Positions 41,641 to 50,883 of a stretch of 64,000 bases of DNA are shown one piece after another. The position numbers were made by a program, and so were the translations under genes. Position 1 is the first letter of the stretch. The number at the start of each line of letters is the position of its first letter. The notes under the pieces are model-generated. The model was not told the DNA's origin. It made no database searches and saw nothing but the letters and a program-made list of their open reading frames with translations. Origin of the DNA: Paenibacillus tepidiphilus (GTDB lineage Bacteria > Bacillota > Bacilli > Paenibacillales > Paenibacillaceae). The DNA is taken from contig NZ_VWRQ01000003.1 in the NCBI RefSeq assembly GCF_008635795.1, forward strand, positions 310,001 to 374,000, read 5' to 3'.

Positions 41641-42963
41641 TTATTGCGCGGACCCGAATTGAATCCAGGCCTGCTGAATTTCCTCAATCGCCTGATCCTT
41701 CGATTTGCTGCCGCCGATATAGGCCTGCATCAGCTCACCGAATTTCTGGTGGAAGGTATCCAGCGAGTAGTTGACGGACAGATCGCCCGACGGCTCATTT
41801 GCCAGAATCTCTTCCATTTCCTTCGGCATTTGCAGGTCCGGCATCGGAGCGTCCTTGATCGGCGGAATCACCTTGGCCACTGCGGAGAACCAGTTCTTGC
41901 CGTAATCGGAGGTATAGAGCCAGTTGAAGAATTCAATCGTCTCATTCACCACTTTGGAATCCTTGTTGATGCGCAGTGCCTGGTCGGCACCGGTAATGAT
42001 CTGCGACTGTTCAGCCTTGTCGCTGACAGGATACCCGGAGATGCCAAGGTCGAAGTCCGGCGTAATCTTCTTGATCGCTTCCTCGTCCCACGCGCCTTTA
42101 CCGGTCATGAAGGCTGCTTTGCCGAGGGCAAAGTCGCTGACCTGGGCGTTGCTGTCACGCTCCAGCGGCTTGTCTGTACCATGCTTGACGGTGGTGTCGA
42201 TGAAGTTGAAGAAGTTGTCGTACAGCGCCGGATGCTCTTTGATGGTCGTCTTGCCGGCGATAAAGTCGGCTACGAGCGTCTTGGCGTCGGTACCGGCATC
42301 AAGTGCAGCTGCATCTACATAGTGCTGGAAGATATGCTTCCAGACCCACCATTCCTTGTAGGCATTGGCGAACGGCGTAATGCCCTTGGCTTCCAGCTTG
42401 GTAATGGCGTCATCCAGCTCGGCGATCGTCTTCGGCGCTTCGGTGATGCCTGCATCCGAGAGCAGCTTCTTGTTGTACATCAGAGCGAACAGATTACCCT
42501 TGACCGGGAGGCCCAGCACTTTGCCGTCCGTAGAACTCATGTTGGCGCGGACCGCATCGGTCATAGCCGCTGCCAGCGGCTGATCGGTCAGATCGGCGCT
42601 GTATTCGGCGAAGGTGTCAATGTCGCCGCCCGCCGTGGTCTGGAACACGTCCGGCGTGCTGCCTGCGGCAATCCGCGATTTCAGGACGGTGTTGTAGTCG
42701 GCCTGCATAATTTCAAGATTAATGGTTACGTTCGGTTTAACCTTCTTGTATTCAGCGATGTAGGCGTTGAAGGCGTCGGTATATTCGGGAGATGCGGTGA
42801 ACATATTGATCGTGACCGGTTTGGAGCTGTCTGTAGCCGCGTTGCCGGGTGCAGCTGTATTTCCCGCATTGTTATCTGCGGCGTTATTGTTGCCTCCGCA
42901 GCCGGCCAGCAGTCCGCCGGCGAGCAGCAGACTTGCGGATAATGCCATCACTTGTTTCCTCAT
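41641..42963 (-). CDS. sugar ABC transporter substrate-binding lipoprotein
   Basis: 440 residues. Lipoprotein signal MRKQVMALSASLLLAGGLLAGC with the lipobox Cys at 22 and an Asn/Ala-rich linker after it. The mature part follows the family-1 extracellular solute-binding pattern (VTINMFTASPEYTDAFNAYI, STPDVFQTTAGGDIDTFAEY, GKAAFMTGKGAW). It is tethered outside the membrane and delivers a sugar, probably an alpha-galactoside such as melibiose or raffinose, to the two permeases encoded at 46.8-48.5 kb. ATG after GAGGGGGC. Confidence 0.9.
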   Translation of the reverse strand: MRKQVMALSASLLLAGGLLAGCGGNNNAADNNAGNTAAPGNAATDSSKPVTINMFTASPEYTDAFNAYIAEYKKVKPNVTINLEIMQADYNTVLKSRIAAGSTPDVFQTTAGGDIDTFAEYSADLTDQPLAAAMTDAVRANMSSTDGKVLGLPVKGNLFALMYNKKLLSDAGITEAPKTIAELDDAITKLEAKGITPFANAYKEWWVWKHIFQHYVDAAALDAGTDAKTLVADFIAGKTTIKEHPALYDNFFNFIDTTVKHGTDKPLERDSNAQVSDFALGKAAFMTGKGAWDEEAIKKITPDFDLGISGYPVSDKAEQSQIITGADQALRINKDSKVVNETIEFFNWLYTSDYGKNWFSAVAKVIPPIKDAPMPDLQMPKEMEEILANEPSGDLSVNYSLDTFHQKFGELMQAYIGGSKSKDQAIEEIQQAWIQFGSAQ

Positions 42964-43091
42964 CGTGAATGTTGCCCCCTCTTCTTCAATAGCATCTTGT
43001 GGTCTTGGTGTTATTCTAAATAAAAAGAAAAAGGATAAGAATGTACATAAGTGAAGAGATAAGGGTAAAAAAGTGAGCTAATGTAACCGTT

Positions 43092-44738
43092 TCACTTTTT
43101 GACCTCCGGCGGCAGCATCCGGAATTCAGAAGGCGAACAGTCATAGTAATTCCGGAACGCCTTGCTGAAATAGTTCTTGTCGCGGTAGCCCAGCATCTCG
43201 GAAATATCCTGGATCTTCAGGACGGGATCGGACAGCAGCTCCTTGGCCTTGTCCATTCTCACCTTCTGCACATACTCATGAATACCATAGCCGTATTGAC
43301 CCTTGAACAGCTTCATCAAGTATTCTCTGCTCAGGAAATATTTATCCGTGAACATCGATATTTTAATATTCTCGAAATAATGGTTATCAATGTATGCTTT
43401 AATATTTTCCAGCACGCTGCCCCGGTCTCCGCCGAGCGTTCGGCTGATCTCGGCAGCATAGATGCTCAGGATGTGTCCGAGCACAGCTTCAAATTCGGTG
43501 AAAGAGGTGTAATCCCCGCTGAGTCCAAGGCTGCGCAATTCCTTGTGCTTGCCGTCCCGCAGCGCTTCCGGCGCCGCCCCCAGCTCCTGCGCAATATCGT
43601 TCAGCAGAAAGATAAACTCCCGAATCATCCGGTCGGCGTCGCCCAGAGTGAAATAGCCGGTGTTCTGCCAGGCCTGCACGGATTCCTTCAGCACGCTCCG
43701 GGCCTGCAAGGCGTTGCCGCTCTCCAGGAAGTTGCGGAGGAGCGGCAGCCTGCCGGTCAGCGAAGGCCGCTCGGGCAGGGCGGACCTGGCATCATGAATG
43801 GCAGCTACAGTATTCGGCTTCAACTGGAGAAGATCAATGCGGTCCAGCGCCGATCTGGCCTCCTCATAGGACCGGGCGAGGTCCGGGACCTCGCGGCAGG
43901 GCTGGCCGAGTCCGCCTACACAGACGATGCCGAACAGCTCCTTCAGCATGGACACCGCTTTGCGGAGATGATGCATGGAATGGAAGGCGGCCTCGTCGCT
44001 GTAGCTTCCCTTGAGTGTAAAGACCGCTACCACCTCCCGTTCTTCCTTGGGATCGGCGAAGCTGAACGCCTCAAAGCCCTGAACGCTGTTCTCGTTCAGC
44101 ACATTGGTCACCGCAAAGCGCATCAGCTCGCGGTCTCCGTGAAACCGGGCGCTGCGCACCTGCTCCAGATTCAGCAGCCGCAGAATGCCGGCGGCGAACA
44201 CATTGCCGGGAACACCCGCCCCGATCAGGGGCAGCGACGCTTCATTGGAATGGCTCTTGAAGCTGCGTTCCAGGATGGACAGGTACAGCTTCTCCTTGAG
44301 CTTCGGCAATGACATATTCAGCGTAATATTGCGGTTGATGAACTCATTTTCGCGCTGACGCTTTGATTCCAGCATGTCCACCGCCTTGCGCAGCGCGCCG
44401 TTCAGGTCGGCGCGGTTGACCGGCTTCAGCAGGTAATCGACCGCTTTGGAGCGGATCGCCTGCTGGGTATATTGGAAGTCGTCATAGCCGCTAATAACTA
44501 TCAGCAGCAGCTCGGGGAACTCCTGCTGGACGGTCTGCAGCAGCTGCAAGCCGCTGAGCTCCGGCATTTTCATATCCACCAGCGCAATGTCGATGCTGTG
44601 CTCGCGCAGCATGGATAGACCGGACTGGCCGTCCGTCGCCTCCAGCACCTCGGTCACACCGAGACCCTCCCAGTCCCCCAGAATATGAATGGCCTCGCGC
44701 AGCGGTTCTTCGTCGTCAATAATCAGCACTTTCACCAT
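43092..44738 (-). CDS. YesN-type response regulator with AraC DNA-binding domain
   Basis: 548 residues. Receiver domain MVKVLIIDDEEPLREAI with the acceptor Asp in IALVDMKMPELSG and Lys in DYLLKPVNRADL; a middle region of about 300 residues; and a C-terminal AraC-type double helix-turn-helix (KISMFTDKYFLSREYLMKLF, ISEMLGYRDKNYFSKAFRNYY). ATG 44738 after GGGAGG overlaps the kinase gene end by 23 bases. It probably activates the sugar genes on both sides in answer to the YesM-like kinase. Confidence 0.92.
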   Translation of the reverse strand: MVKVLIIDDEEPLREAIHILGDWEGLGVTEVLEATDGQSGLSMLREHSIDIALVDMKMPELSGLQLLQTVQQEFPELLLIVISGYDDFQYTQQAIRSKAVDYLLKPVNRADLNGALRKAVDMLESKRQRENEFINRNITLNMSLPKLKEKLYLSILERSFKSHSNEASLPLIGAGVPGNVFAAGILRLLNLEQVRSARFHGDRELMRFAVTNVLNENSVQGFEAFSFADPKEEREVVAVFTLKGSYSDEAAFHSMHHLRKAVSMLKELFGIVCVGGLGQPCREVPDLARSYEEARSALDRIDLLQLKPNTVAAIHDARSALPERPSLTGRLPLLRNFLESGNALQARSVLKESVQAWQNTGYFTLGDADRMIREFIFLLNDIAQELGAAPEALRDGKHKELRSLGLSGDYTSFTEFEAVLGHILSIYAAEISRTLGGDRGSVLENIKAYIDNHYFENIKISMFTDKYFLSREYLMKLFKGQYGYGIHEYVQKVRMDKAKELLSDPVLKIQDISEMLGYRDKNYFSKAFRNYYDCSPSEFRMLPPEVKK

Positions 44739-46590
44739 GTTGTCCCAAGCCTCCCTGCGGTAAATGCATTTCCATAACGGTACCTTGATCATCGCTGCCG
44801 ATGACCAGTCCCGCTTCCTCCCCATAAAGCAGCTTCAAGCGCATCTGCAGGTTCTTCAGGCCGATGCTCTCATTCCCGCCGTCTTCCGGCAATCCGCCCG
44901 GATGATCCCATTCCTGCTCCAGCAGATCCAGAACCTCCTCCAGCCGCTGCTCGGTAATCCCCGGTCCGTCGTCATGGACGGCGATTATACTGTGCGTATC
45001 CGATACCTTGGCTTCAATGCGGATCGTAACTGTCGTCGATACCTTCTCCAGTCCATGCTTGATGCAATTCTCCACCAGCGTCTGCAGGGACAGCTTCGGG
45101 ATCTTCAAGGTAAGCAGCTCCTCATCCCAATCGGTGAACACCTGCATCCTTGCGCCGAACCGGGCCTTCTGCAGGGCCAGATAACGCTCGATATGCCGCA
45201 GCTCCTCCCGGGCCTGAACCACATCGCGGCCGCTGATGCAGTACCTTAAGGTCAGCGCCAGATTATCGACCATCTCGACGATATCGTCGTTCTTGTTCTT
45301 CAGCGCCTTGGTGGAGATCGCCTGCAGCGCATTGTATAGAAAATGCGGGTTGATCTCCGCTTCCAGCGCCTTGAGCACGGCGTTTTTTTCGACAATTTTC
45401 ATCTTATAGCGTTCGTTGATCAGCTCGTTGGTCCGCCCGACCATCTTGTTGAAGTGGCGGGAGAGATAAGCAATTTCATCATTACCTTCCACCGTGGTCT
45501 CGGCATCGAAGCTGCCCGTGCTGAAGCGCTTCATCTGCAGAGACAGATTCTTCAGCGGGTTCGTGATTTTATTGGAGATAATGCTCACCAGGACCACCGA
45601 TACAATTAGAAACAACACCCCAATGATAAGGCTCAGCTGACGGGTCGTCGTGGCCGCCGCATAGATTTCCTTGTAAGGAATGGGCTTGACGAGCTTCCAG
45701 CCTTCCTTCTCCCCGATATTGTAACTGACAAGATACTTCTCTTCCCTGCTTGACCAGGTAACCCGGCCGTCCTTGCCCGGCGTCAGCTGCTCCGGAAGCC
45801 CCGCCGTCCGGCTTTCTTCATAAAAGTCTTCGTCATCCACCCTGAACGGCGCATTGTCCGCACCGAGAACCATCAGATGCTCCCCTGCTTCAAGCGGAAT
45901 ATCCTTCAGAATCTCATCGGCGCGCGAAGCGTTGAAATAAAGCGACAGTACAGCCTGCGGTTCCCGGGAGACAATCGAGCGCAGCAGCCGGTGATACCCC
46001 ATAAAGCTGCGGTCCGTCCGGGTGGTATAATCCCCTTCCTCCAGTTCATCCGCACCCCCGAGCAGGGATTGGTAAGACCGGTTAAAGGGACTCTGGAGCG
46101 CACGCTGATACCAGGACAGCTGTTCAATGGAAGGATGCTCGACCACCCGTACCGTGATATTGTAGTTTTCCTTGGTCACCACATAGTATTTATGCTCTTT
46201 GATAATGTAGAGATAGGCTGCCTCCAAATCATCGTTCCTGGAGAAATACAGGTTGCGCAGATAATCCTCCACATACATTCTGGAGGCGTAATTCTCCGAT
46301 TCATGCATGATGGCGTAGGTAATTTCGTCGTAGGAGATTTGCGGCAGCGACAGCTGCTCAATGCCGGCGAGATAGCTTTCCAGGTTGCGGCCGACGAGCA
46401 GCAGATTATTGCTTGTGCTGGCAATGCTGGCATTCACCGATTCCTTGCGCAGCATGCTGTATGAAATGAAGGTCAGCGAAGCCACCACCAGGATGATGAT
46501 GGTCGTGAAGAGCAGGATCAGCTTGTTCGCCAGACGCCGTGTGATCCGCTCCCGCAGAGGCTCGAAGATTCCCCGTAATGTCGTTTTGAT
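44716..46590 (-). CDS. YesM-type sensor histidine kinase
   Basis: About 624 residues. N-terminal helix, a large extracellular sensor (dCache-like, about 60-310), second helix (LSLIIGVLFLIVSVVLVSII), HAMP, the HisKA_7TM-like motif INPHFLYNALQAISTKAL with the phospho-acceptor His, and an ATPase domain (QTLVENCIKHGLE, SIGLKNLQMRL). The first standard start, GTG 46488, would begin inside the first membrane helix. In the same frame, ATC at 46590 lies six bases after AGGAGGG and gives a proper N-terminus (KTTLRGIFEPLRERITRRLA); no ATG, GTG or TTG lies between. Cognate partner of the YesN-type regulator. Confidence 0.85.
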   Translation of the reverse strand: MKTTLRGIFEPLRERITRRLANKLILLFTTIIILVVASLTFISYSMLRKESVNASIASTSNNLLLVGRNLESYLAGIEQLSLPQISYDEITYAIMHESENYASRMYVEDYLRNLYFSRNDDLEAAYLYIIKEHKYYVVTKENYNITVRVVEHPSIEQLSWYQRALQSPFNRSYQSLLGGADELEEGDYTTRTDRSFMGYHRLLRSIVSREPQAVLSLYFNASRADEILKDIPLEAGEHLMVLGADNAPFRVDDEDFYEESRTAGLPEQLTPGKDGRVTWSSREEKYLVSYNIGEKEGWKLVKPIPYKEIYAAATTTRQLSLIIGVLFLIVSVVLVSIISNKITNPLKNLSLQMKRFSTGSFDAETTVEGNDEIAYLSRHFNKMVGRTNELINERYKMKIVEKNAVLKALEAEINPHFLYNALQAISTKALKNKNDDIVEMVDNLALTLRYCISGRDVVQAREELRHIERYLALQKARFGARMQVFTDWDEELLTLKIPKLSLQTLVENCIKHGLEKVSTTVTIRIEAKVSDTHSIIAVHDDGPGITEQRLEEVLDLLEQEWDHPGGLPEDGGNESIGLKNLQMRLKLLYGEEAGLVIGSDDQGTVMEMHLPQGGLGQHGESADY

Positions 46591-46695
46591 GTCCAGCCCT
46601 CCTGATCGTCCAGTAAAATGATAACGCTTTTTTCAGTTCACCTTTTTACCCCTAACTGTACTCTTAAATCCATTTTTGAGTATAGGGGCCTGCTC

Positions 46696-46701
46696 TATAA
46701 T
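46696..46701 (+). promoter_or_regulatory. possible -10 box for the sugar permease operon
   Basis: TATAAT, with a weak TTTTGA 16 bases upstream, 82 bases before the permease ATG. The -35 match is poor, which would suit an activated promoter. Confidence 0.4.
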
Positions 46702-46782
46702 ACACAATATAGACTAACCGGAATGGTTATGTGTGGCAAGCAGGCCATGACTCCACCCTATAAACCAAGAAGAGGTGCAACC

Positions 46783-47673
46783 ATGTTCAAATCACTCGGC
46801 AGAAAATGGCGCGACAAAACAGAATTCGGGTTATTCACCCTCCCTGTTCTGATCTGTGTCGCCGTGGCATTCTACATCCCCTTTGTCATGACCATCCGTT
46901 ATTCCATGACGAAATGGAACGGGATCTCCAAGAATCCGACCTTTGTCGGGCTGGATAATTTCAAGCAGATTTTTACGGGTGATGCCAATTTCACCAGCTC
47001 CGCCTGGTTTACGATCAAATATGCGGTCCTGTATATCATCATCGTCAATGTGCTGGCGATTCTGCTGGCCGTGCTGCTCGATATGAAGCTGAGAACGACT
47101 AACTGGCTGAGAGCCGCGTTCTTCATTCCTTATATTCTCAGTCTGGTCATTGTCGGCTTCATCTGGAAGTTTATCTTCATGCAGGGCTTCAACTCACTAG
47201 GCGAAAGCACCGGCTGGGGAATCTTCGATCTCAGCTGGCTGGGGACGCCGGGACTCGCCTTCATCTCGATTCTGGGCGTATCCATCTGGCAATCCATCGG
47301 GTTCTACCTGGTTATCTATATTGCCGGTCTGCAATCCGTGCCGGATGATCTCAAGGAAGCCGCTACGGTAGACGGTGCAGGCGCAATCCGCCGGTTCTTC
47401 AGCATTACGCTGCCGCTGCTGGCGCCGTCCATCACGATTTCGGTGTTCATGGCGCTGACCAACTCGATCAAGGTGTTCGACGTCATTCTGTCGCTGACCG
47501 GCGGCGGTCCGGGCGGAACGACCTACAGTATCGCCTATGATATTTACCGCGACACCTTCCAGAACAACCTGTACGGCTACGGTACGGCCAAAGCGCTCAT
47601 TCTGTTCGTTGCCGTCCTGATCGTTACGGTCATCCAGCTTACGTTCTTTAAGCGAAGAGAGGTTGAGGCATAA
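46783..47673 (+). CDS. sugar ABC transporter permease (MalF/UgpA-type)
   Basis: 296 residues, six membrane helices, with the inner-membrane signature EAATVDGAGAIRRFFSITLPLLAP (EAA loop that docks the ATPase). The N-terminus KWRDKTEFGLFTLPVLICVAV is typical. ATG 46783 follows AAGAGGTG. It is the first gene of a divergent operon opposite the YesM/YesN pair and overlaps the second permease by one base. No ATPase gene is in the window; such CUT1 systems often share an MsmX-type ATPase. Confidence 0.92.
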   Translation: MFKSLGRKWRDKTEFGLFTLPVLICVAVAFYIPFVMTIRYSMTKWNGISKNPTFVGLDNFKQIFTGDANFTSSAWFTIKYAVLYIIIVNVLAILLAVLLDMKLRTTNWLRAAFFIPYILSLVIVGFIWKFIFMQGFNSLGESTGWGIFDLSWLGTPGLAFISILGVSIWQSIGFYLVIYIAGLQSVPDDLKEAATVDGAGAIRRFFSITLPLLAPSITISVFMALTNSIKVFDVILSLTGGGPGGTTYSIAYDIYRDTFQNNLYGYGTAKALILFVAVLIVTVIQLTFFKRREVEA

Positions 47674-48509
47674 TGACAAATACCAACAACAAAGCAGGCC
47701 GGATTGTTCTCGAAGTCGTACTTGTGCTTCTGTCGCTCCTGTTCCTGTATCCGCTGTTCCTGACGGTTATCAATTCTTTCAAAAGCTTCGGCGAGGTCAT
47801 GACCGACGTCATCGCCCTGCCGCAGAAGCTCCAGTTCAGCAACTATTCCTATGTGTGGGAGTTTATCAACTACCCGCGCCTGTTCCTGAACAACTTCATC
47901 ATCACCGGCCTGGGCCTGCTGGGGATTATCCTCGTCTCTTCCATCGCCGCCTACAAGCTGGCGCGGACGAAATCGCGCCTCAGCGGAATCATTTACTTCA
48001 TCTGCATTATGCCGATGCTGATCCCGTTTCAGTCGATCATGCTGACAGTACTGCAGACCTCGAAGAATCTGAATCTGTCAGAAAGCACCTGGGGCCTCGG
48101 CCTCCTGTACTGGGGCTTCGGTGCCCCGCTCGCCGTCTTCATCTATCATGGCTTCGTCAAGGGCATCCCGCTGGAAATTGATGAGAGCGCGACAATCGAC
48201 GGCGCTTCCGGCTTCCGTCTCTTCTTCAGCGTCATCTTCCCGCTGCTGAAATCGGTCACAACGACGATCATCATCATTGACGTGATGTGGATCTGGAACG
48301 ACTTCCTGCTACCGCTGCTGATGGTCAACGGCTCGCCGACGACCAAGACGCTGACGCTCGCGGCTTATACCTTCGTCGGACAGTACACCTCCGACTGGCA
48401 ATATGCAATGACCGCCATGGTCATGGCCGTGCTGCCGTCCATTGTAGTCTTCATCTTCCTGCAGAAATACATCGTCAAGGGCGTTGTCGCCGGTGCGGTG
48501 AAAGGATAA
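47673..48509 (+). CDS. sugar ABC transporter permease (MalG/UgpE-type)
   Basis: 278 residues, six helices, with the EAA loop in the form DESATIDGASGFRLFFSVIFPLLK. ATG within TAATG, so coupled to the upstream permease. The C-terminus FLQKYIVKGVVAGAVKG is the usual end of the CUT1 MalG-type subunit. It forms the channel with the preceding protein. Confidence 0.93.
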   Translation: MTNTNNKAGRIVLEVVLVLLSLLFLYPLFLTVINSFKSFGEVMTDVIALPQKLQFSNYSYVWEFINYPRLFLNNFIITGLGLLGIILVSSIAAYKLARTKSRLSGIIYFICIMPMLIPFQSIMLTVLQTSKNLNLSESTWGLGLLYWGFGAPLAVFIYHGFVKGIPLEIDESATIDGASGFRLFFSVIFPLLKSVTTTIIIIDVMWIWNDFLLPLLMVNGSPTTKTLTLAAYTFVGQYTSDWQYAMTAMVMAVLPSIVVFIFLQKYIVKGVVAGAVKG

Positions 48510-48522
48510 ACTGCATGTAAAT

Positions 48523-48577
48523 AAGGGATGTTCCCCGCGAGCCATACTTCAGGCTCGCCGGGAACATCCCTTTGTTT
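48523..48577. terminator. bidirectional terminator between permease and GNAT genes
   Basis: Stem AAGGGATGTTCCC/GGGAACATCCCTT with inner GAGCC/GGCTC; TTTGTTT on the plus side and a T-rich stretch on the minus side. Confidence 0.9.
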
Positions 48578-48590
48578 ATGCAGCATGGAC

Positions 48591-49475
48591 TCAAGCCTGC
48601 GCCAGCTTCGGATAGCAGAGCGGCGTGATACTGTCCAGCTCCCGGGCCGGTCTGACGAACAATACTTCGTCCGAAGCGCCCGGGTCCACCGGGTACACCC
48701 GCTCCAGCAGTGAATCCGGCGTAAAGTGAAAGCGGACATGTCGAGTCTGTGAGGTGCACAGCGCCGGCAGCAGCCGCTCCAGCCGGACCGGAGCGGCACT
48801 TACCGCATCATAGAGATGCAGCGTCTCCCCTTCATGCTCAGCAACGACGATGACCCCCTCATCCGCGCAATAATACAGGGCGTCCGGAAATGCACCCAAG
48901 GCATAGTAGGAGAACAATCCGGTGTTGTTGACCACACCAAGCCGCCGGGAGACAGAGACCCGCGTTGCCAGCTTACGCTGCAGCAATTCCCAATCCTCCT
49001 CCGAAGAGAGATCCAGCTTGACGAAGCATAGTCCGGCGGCCGCTCCGGAGACATTTGGCACGTCCATTTCATACTCCGTAGTCGCTACAGCAGTGAAGCC
49101 GAATCTGGGATAGAAATCCAGCACATTGCGATTGGCAAATAAATAGAACAGGTCGAAGTCTCCGGCGTAGGTATCCAGCACATCCTGGATAAGGCGCTTG
49201 GAATGCCCCTGGCCCCTGTGATCGGGATGAGTCATGACCGTGCCGATCTGTATGGCGCGGCGCAGCTCTCCGTTAATAACAAGGTCCATCTTGCTTATGG
49301 ACACATTGGCGATGATTTCGTCGCCGCTGGCGATGGAATGGCAGATGTAGCGGTCATCCCAGCAGCCTCTTTGATACCACTCTTCAAAATCAAGACCGAA
49401 GACCATACCGGCAAGCCTGTTGAAGCTTGTCCGATTAATTACTTTATCTTTATATTCTGTGCTGCATAGAATCAT
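48591..49475 (-). CDS. GNAT family N-acetyltransferase (two-domain)
   Basis: 294 residues. The acetyl-CoA binding motif is at about 79-101 (IGTVMTHPDHRGQGHSKRLIQ), and FLFANRNVLDFYPRFGFTAV ends the GNAT core. About 140 further C-terminal residues form a second domain that may be a degenerate GNAT or a substrate lid. ATG after AAGAGG. Acceptor unknown. Stands alone, convergent with the sugar permeases. Confidence 0.85.
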   Translation of the reverse strand: MILCSTEYKDKVINRTSFNRLAGMVFGLDFEEWYQRGCWDDRYICHSIASGDEIIANVSISKMDLVINGELRRAIQIGTVMTHPDHRGQGHSKRLIQDVLDTYAGDFDLFYLFANRNVLDFYPRFGFTAVATTEYEMDVPNVSGAAAGLCFVKLDLSSEEDWELLQRKLATRVSVSRRLGVVNNTGLFSYYALGAFPDALYYCADEGVIVVAEHEGETLHLYDAVSAAPVRLERLLPALCTSQTRHVRFHFTPDSLLERVYPVDPGASDEVLFVRPARELDSITPLCYPKLAQA

Positions 49476-49645
49476 GAGAACGCCTCTTTCCGTTCGGCAG
49501 TGTAATATAACTTAATCGTACGGATACAGATTAACACAGGTGATGCTGCCCATTCTCGGTAATGTACTGTTATACGCGTACTTTACCGCTCACGGCAAGC
49601 GTGAAGCCAATGCTATGCAATCTGTAGCAGCCCATGCACAAGAAA

Positions 49646-49677
49646 GAACCCGTTCCGGTGTTCCCGGACACGGGTTC
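49646..49677 (-). terminator. terminator of the CapA-like gene
   Basis: Imperfect stem GAACCCG/CGGGTTC with inner CCGG/CCGG; TTTCTT follows on the minus strand. Otherwise nothing was found between 49476 and 49746. Confidence 0.65.
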
Positions 49678-49746
49678 CCTCAACTTACACGGTAGAGCAG
49701 CCGCTATCGAATTCTGTCTCCCTCTTGGAGAGTTCACCTACCCTAC

Positions 49747-50778
49747 CTACTGCTTCTCTGTTACGGCGCCGTCCGCCCCGATCCTGGCATTGTACGACAG
49801 ACGGTTCAGCAGTCCGATGGTCTCTTTGTTGTACGCCGCCCCCATCAGGTTCGGCTGACCACCGATGATCTTGACCGGCGTAATCCTGGCCGATAGCTCC
49901 TCCCCGCTGATGGTGAAGCGCAGGAGCATGGAATGCACGGTCTTCTCGCCGCCGCGGGTGGAACGGTTAAAGACAAAATTGCCGAGCGAATAATAGATCG
50001 GCTTATGCTTATAATATTCGATCCCCATGAGCGTGTGGCTATGCGCCCCGAGAATGATATCCGCACCGCTGTCAATCATCTGCCGGGCCAGCGTCCGCGA
50101 TTCCTTCAGCGGATAGTCCTTGAACTCCTCATTCCAGTGCATGTAGACAATGGTATAATCGTCTGTTTGGGCTGATTTCCGGATCGCCTGGAGCAGCGGT
50201 TCAGGCTCATAAGCCGACGCTGCGCCCGGACGGCTTGCCCCGGCATGCCACGAAGGGCCGGACAGCACCCGGCTGGCTCCCAGAATAGCGATGCGTTTGC
50301 CCTTAATTTGCTTAGTGTAAGGCATAAAGGCCTCTGCCGCATTCTTGCCGGCACCCGTATGGCCGAGCTTGTATTGGTCCAGATAGCTCAAGGTATCGAG
50401 CATCGCATCCGGCCCGTAATCGAGAATATGATTGTTGGCCAGCGTCACCCCGTCGATGCCGGCAAAGCTCAGCCCGGCAAGTGTGGCCGGGCGGGAGCGG
50501 AAGACGAAGCTTTTGGCGGCGGGCTTGCCTCTGGTGGAGACCGGGGTCTCCAGATTGGCGAAGGCCAGATCCGCCTGTTGCAGCGCGGGAGCCACCTTCA
50601 CAAACGGAAACTTGACGCCGTATGCGGCAATCTGCTCGCCGACGAAGCCGTCCAGCAGAATATCGCCGGCAAAGGCCAGCGTAATATCCTTCTCCGCACC
50701 TGGAGCTTTGGCCCCGTAAGCACCCGGTGCGGGAACAAGCAGCAGAACAAGAAATAGTATAATAACCCCTTTACGCAA
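49747..50778 (-). CDS. CapA family protein (poly-gamma-glutamate capsule-type)
   Basis: 343 residues. Signal peptide MRKGVIILFLVLLLVPAPGAYG, then the CapA metallophosphatase-like fold: ITLAFAGDILLDG, DLAFANLETPVS, GVTLANNHILDYG, VYMHWNEEFKDYP and GADIILGAHSHTLMG. Conserved Asp, Asn and His residues of the metal site are in place. Relatives take part in poly-gamma-glutamate export or act as phosphatases; no capBC genes are nearby. The start codon is TTG at 50778, nine bases after AAAGGGG. Confidence 0.88.
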   Translation of the reverse strand: MRKGVIILFLVLLLVPAPGAYGAKAPGAEKDITLAFAGDILLDGFVGEQIAAYGVKFPFVKVAPALQQADLAFANLETPVSTRGKPAAKSFVFRSRPATLAGLSFAGIDGVTLANNHILDYGPDAMLDTLSYLDQYKLGHTGAGKNAAEAFMPYTKQIKGKRIAILGASRVLSGPSWHAGASRPGAASAYEPEPLLQAIRKSAQTDDYTIVYMHWNEEFKDYPLKESRTLARQMIDSGADIILGAHSHTLMGIEYYKHKPIYYSLGNFVFNRSTRGGEKTVHSMLLRFTISGEELSARITPVKIIGGQPNLMGAAYNKETIGLLNRLSYNARIGADGAVTEKQ

Positions 50779-50883
50779 GTGCGCGTTCCCCTTTATATTT
50801 TTTCTCTACTATAATAGAGGACGATTTCCGTATGAAGAGCCCAAAGTCCTGCATAACGCTTGCGCTCTTCTCTAATTTCGGGG

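Noticed and set aside
43080..43096. Catabolite-responsive element (cre) near the YesN-type gene
   Set aside because: TGTAACCGTTTCA looks similar but is one base short of the cre spacing, and it lies at the end of the gene.
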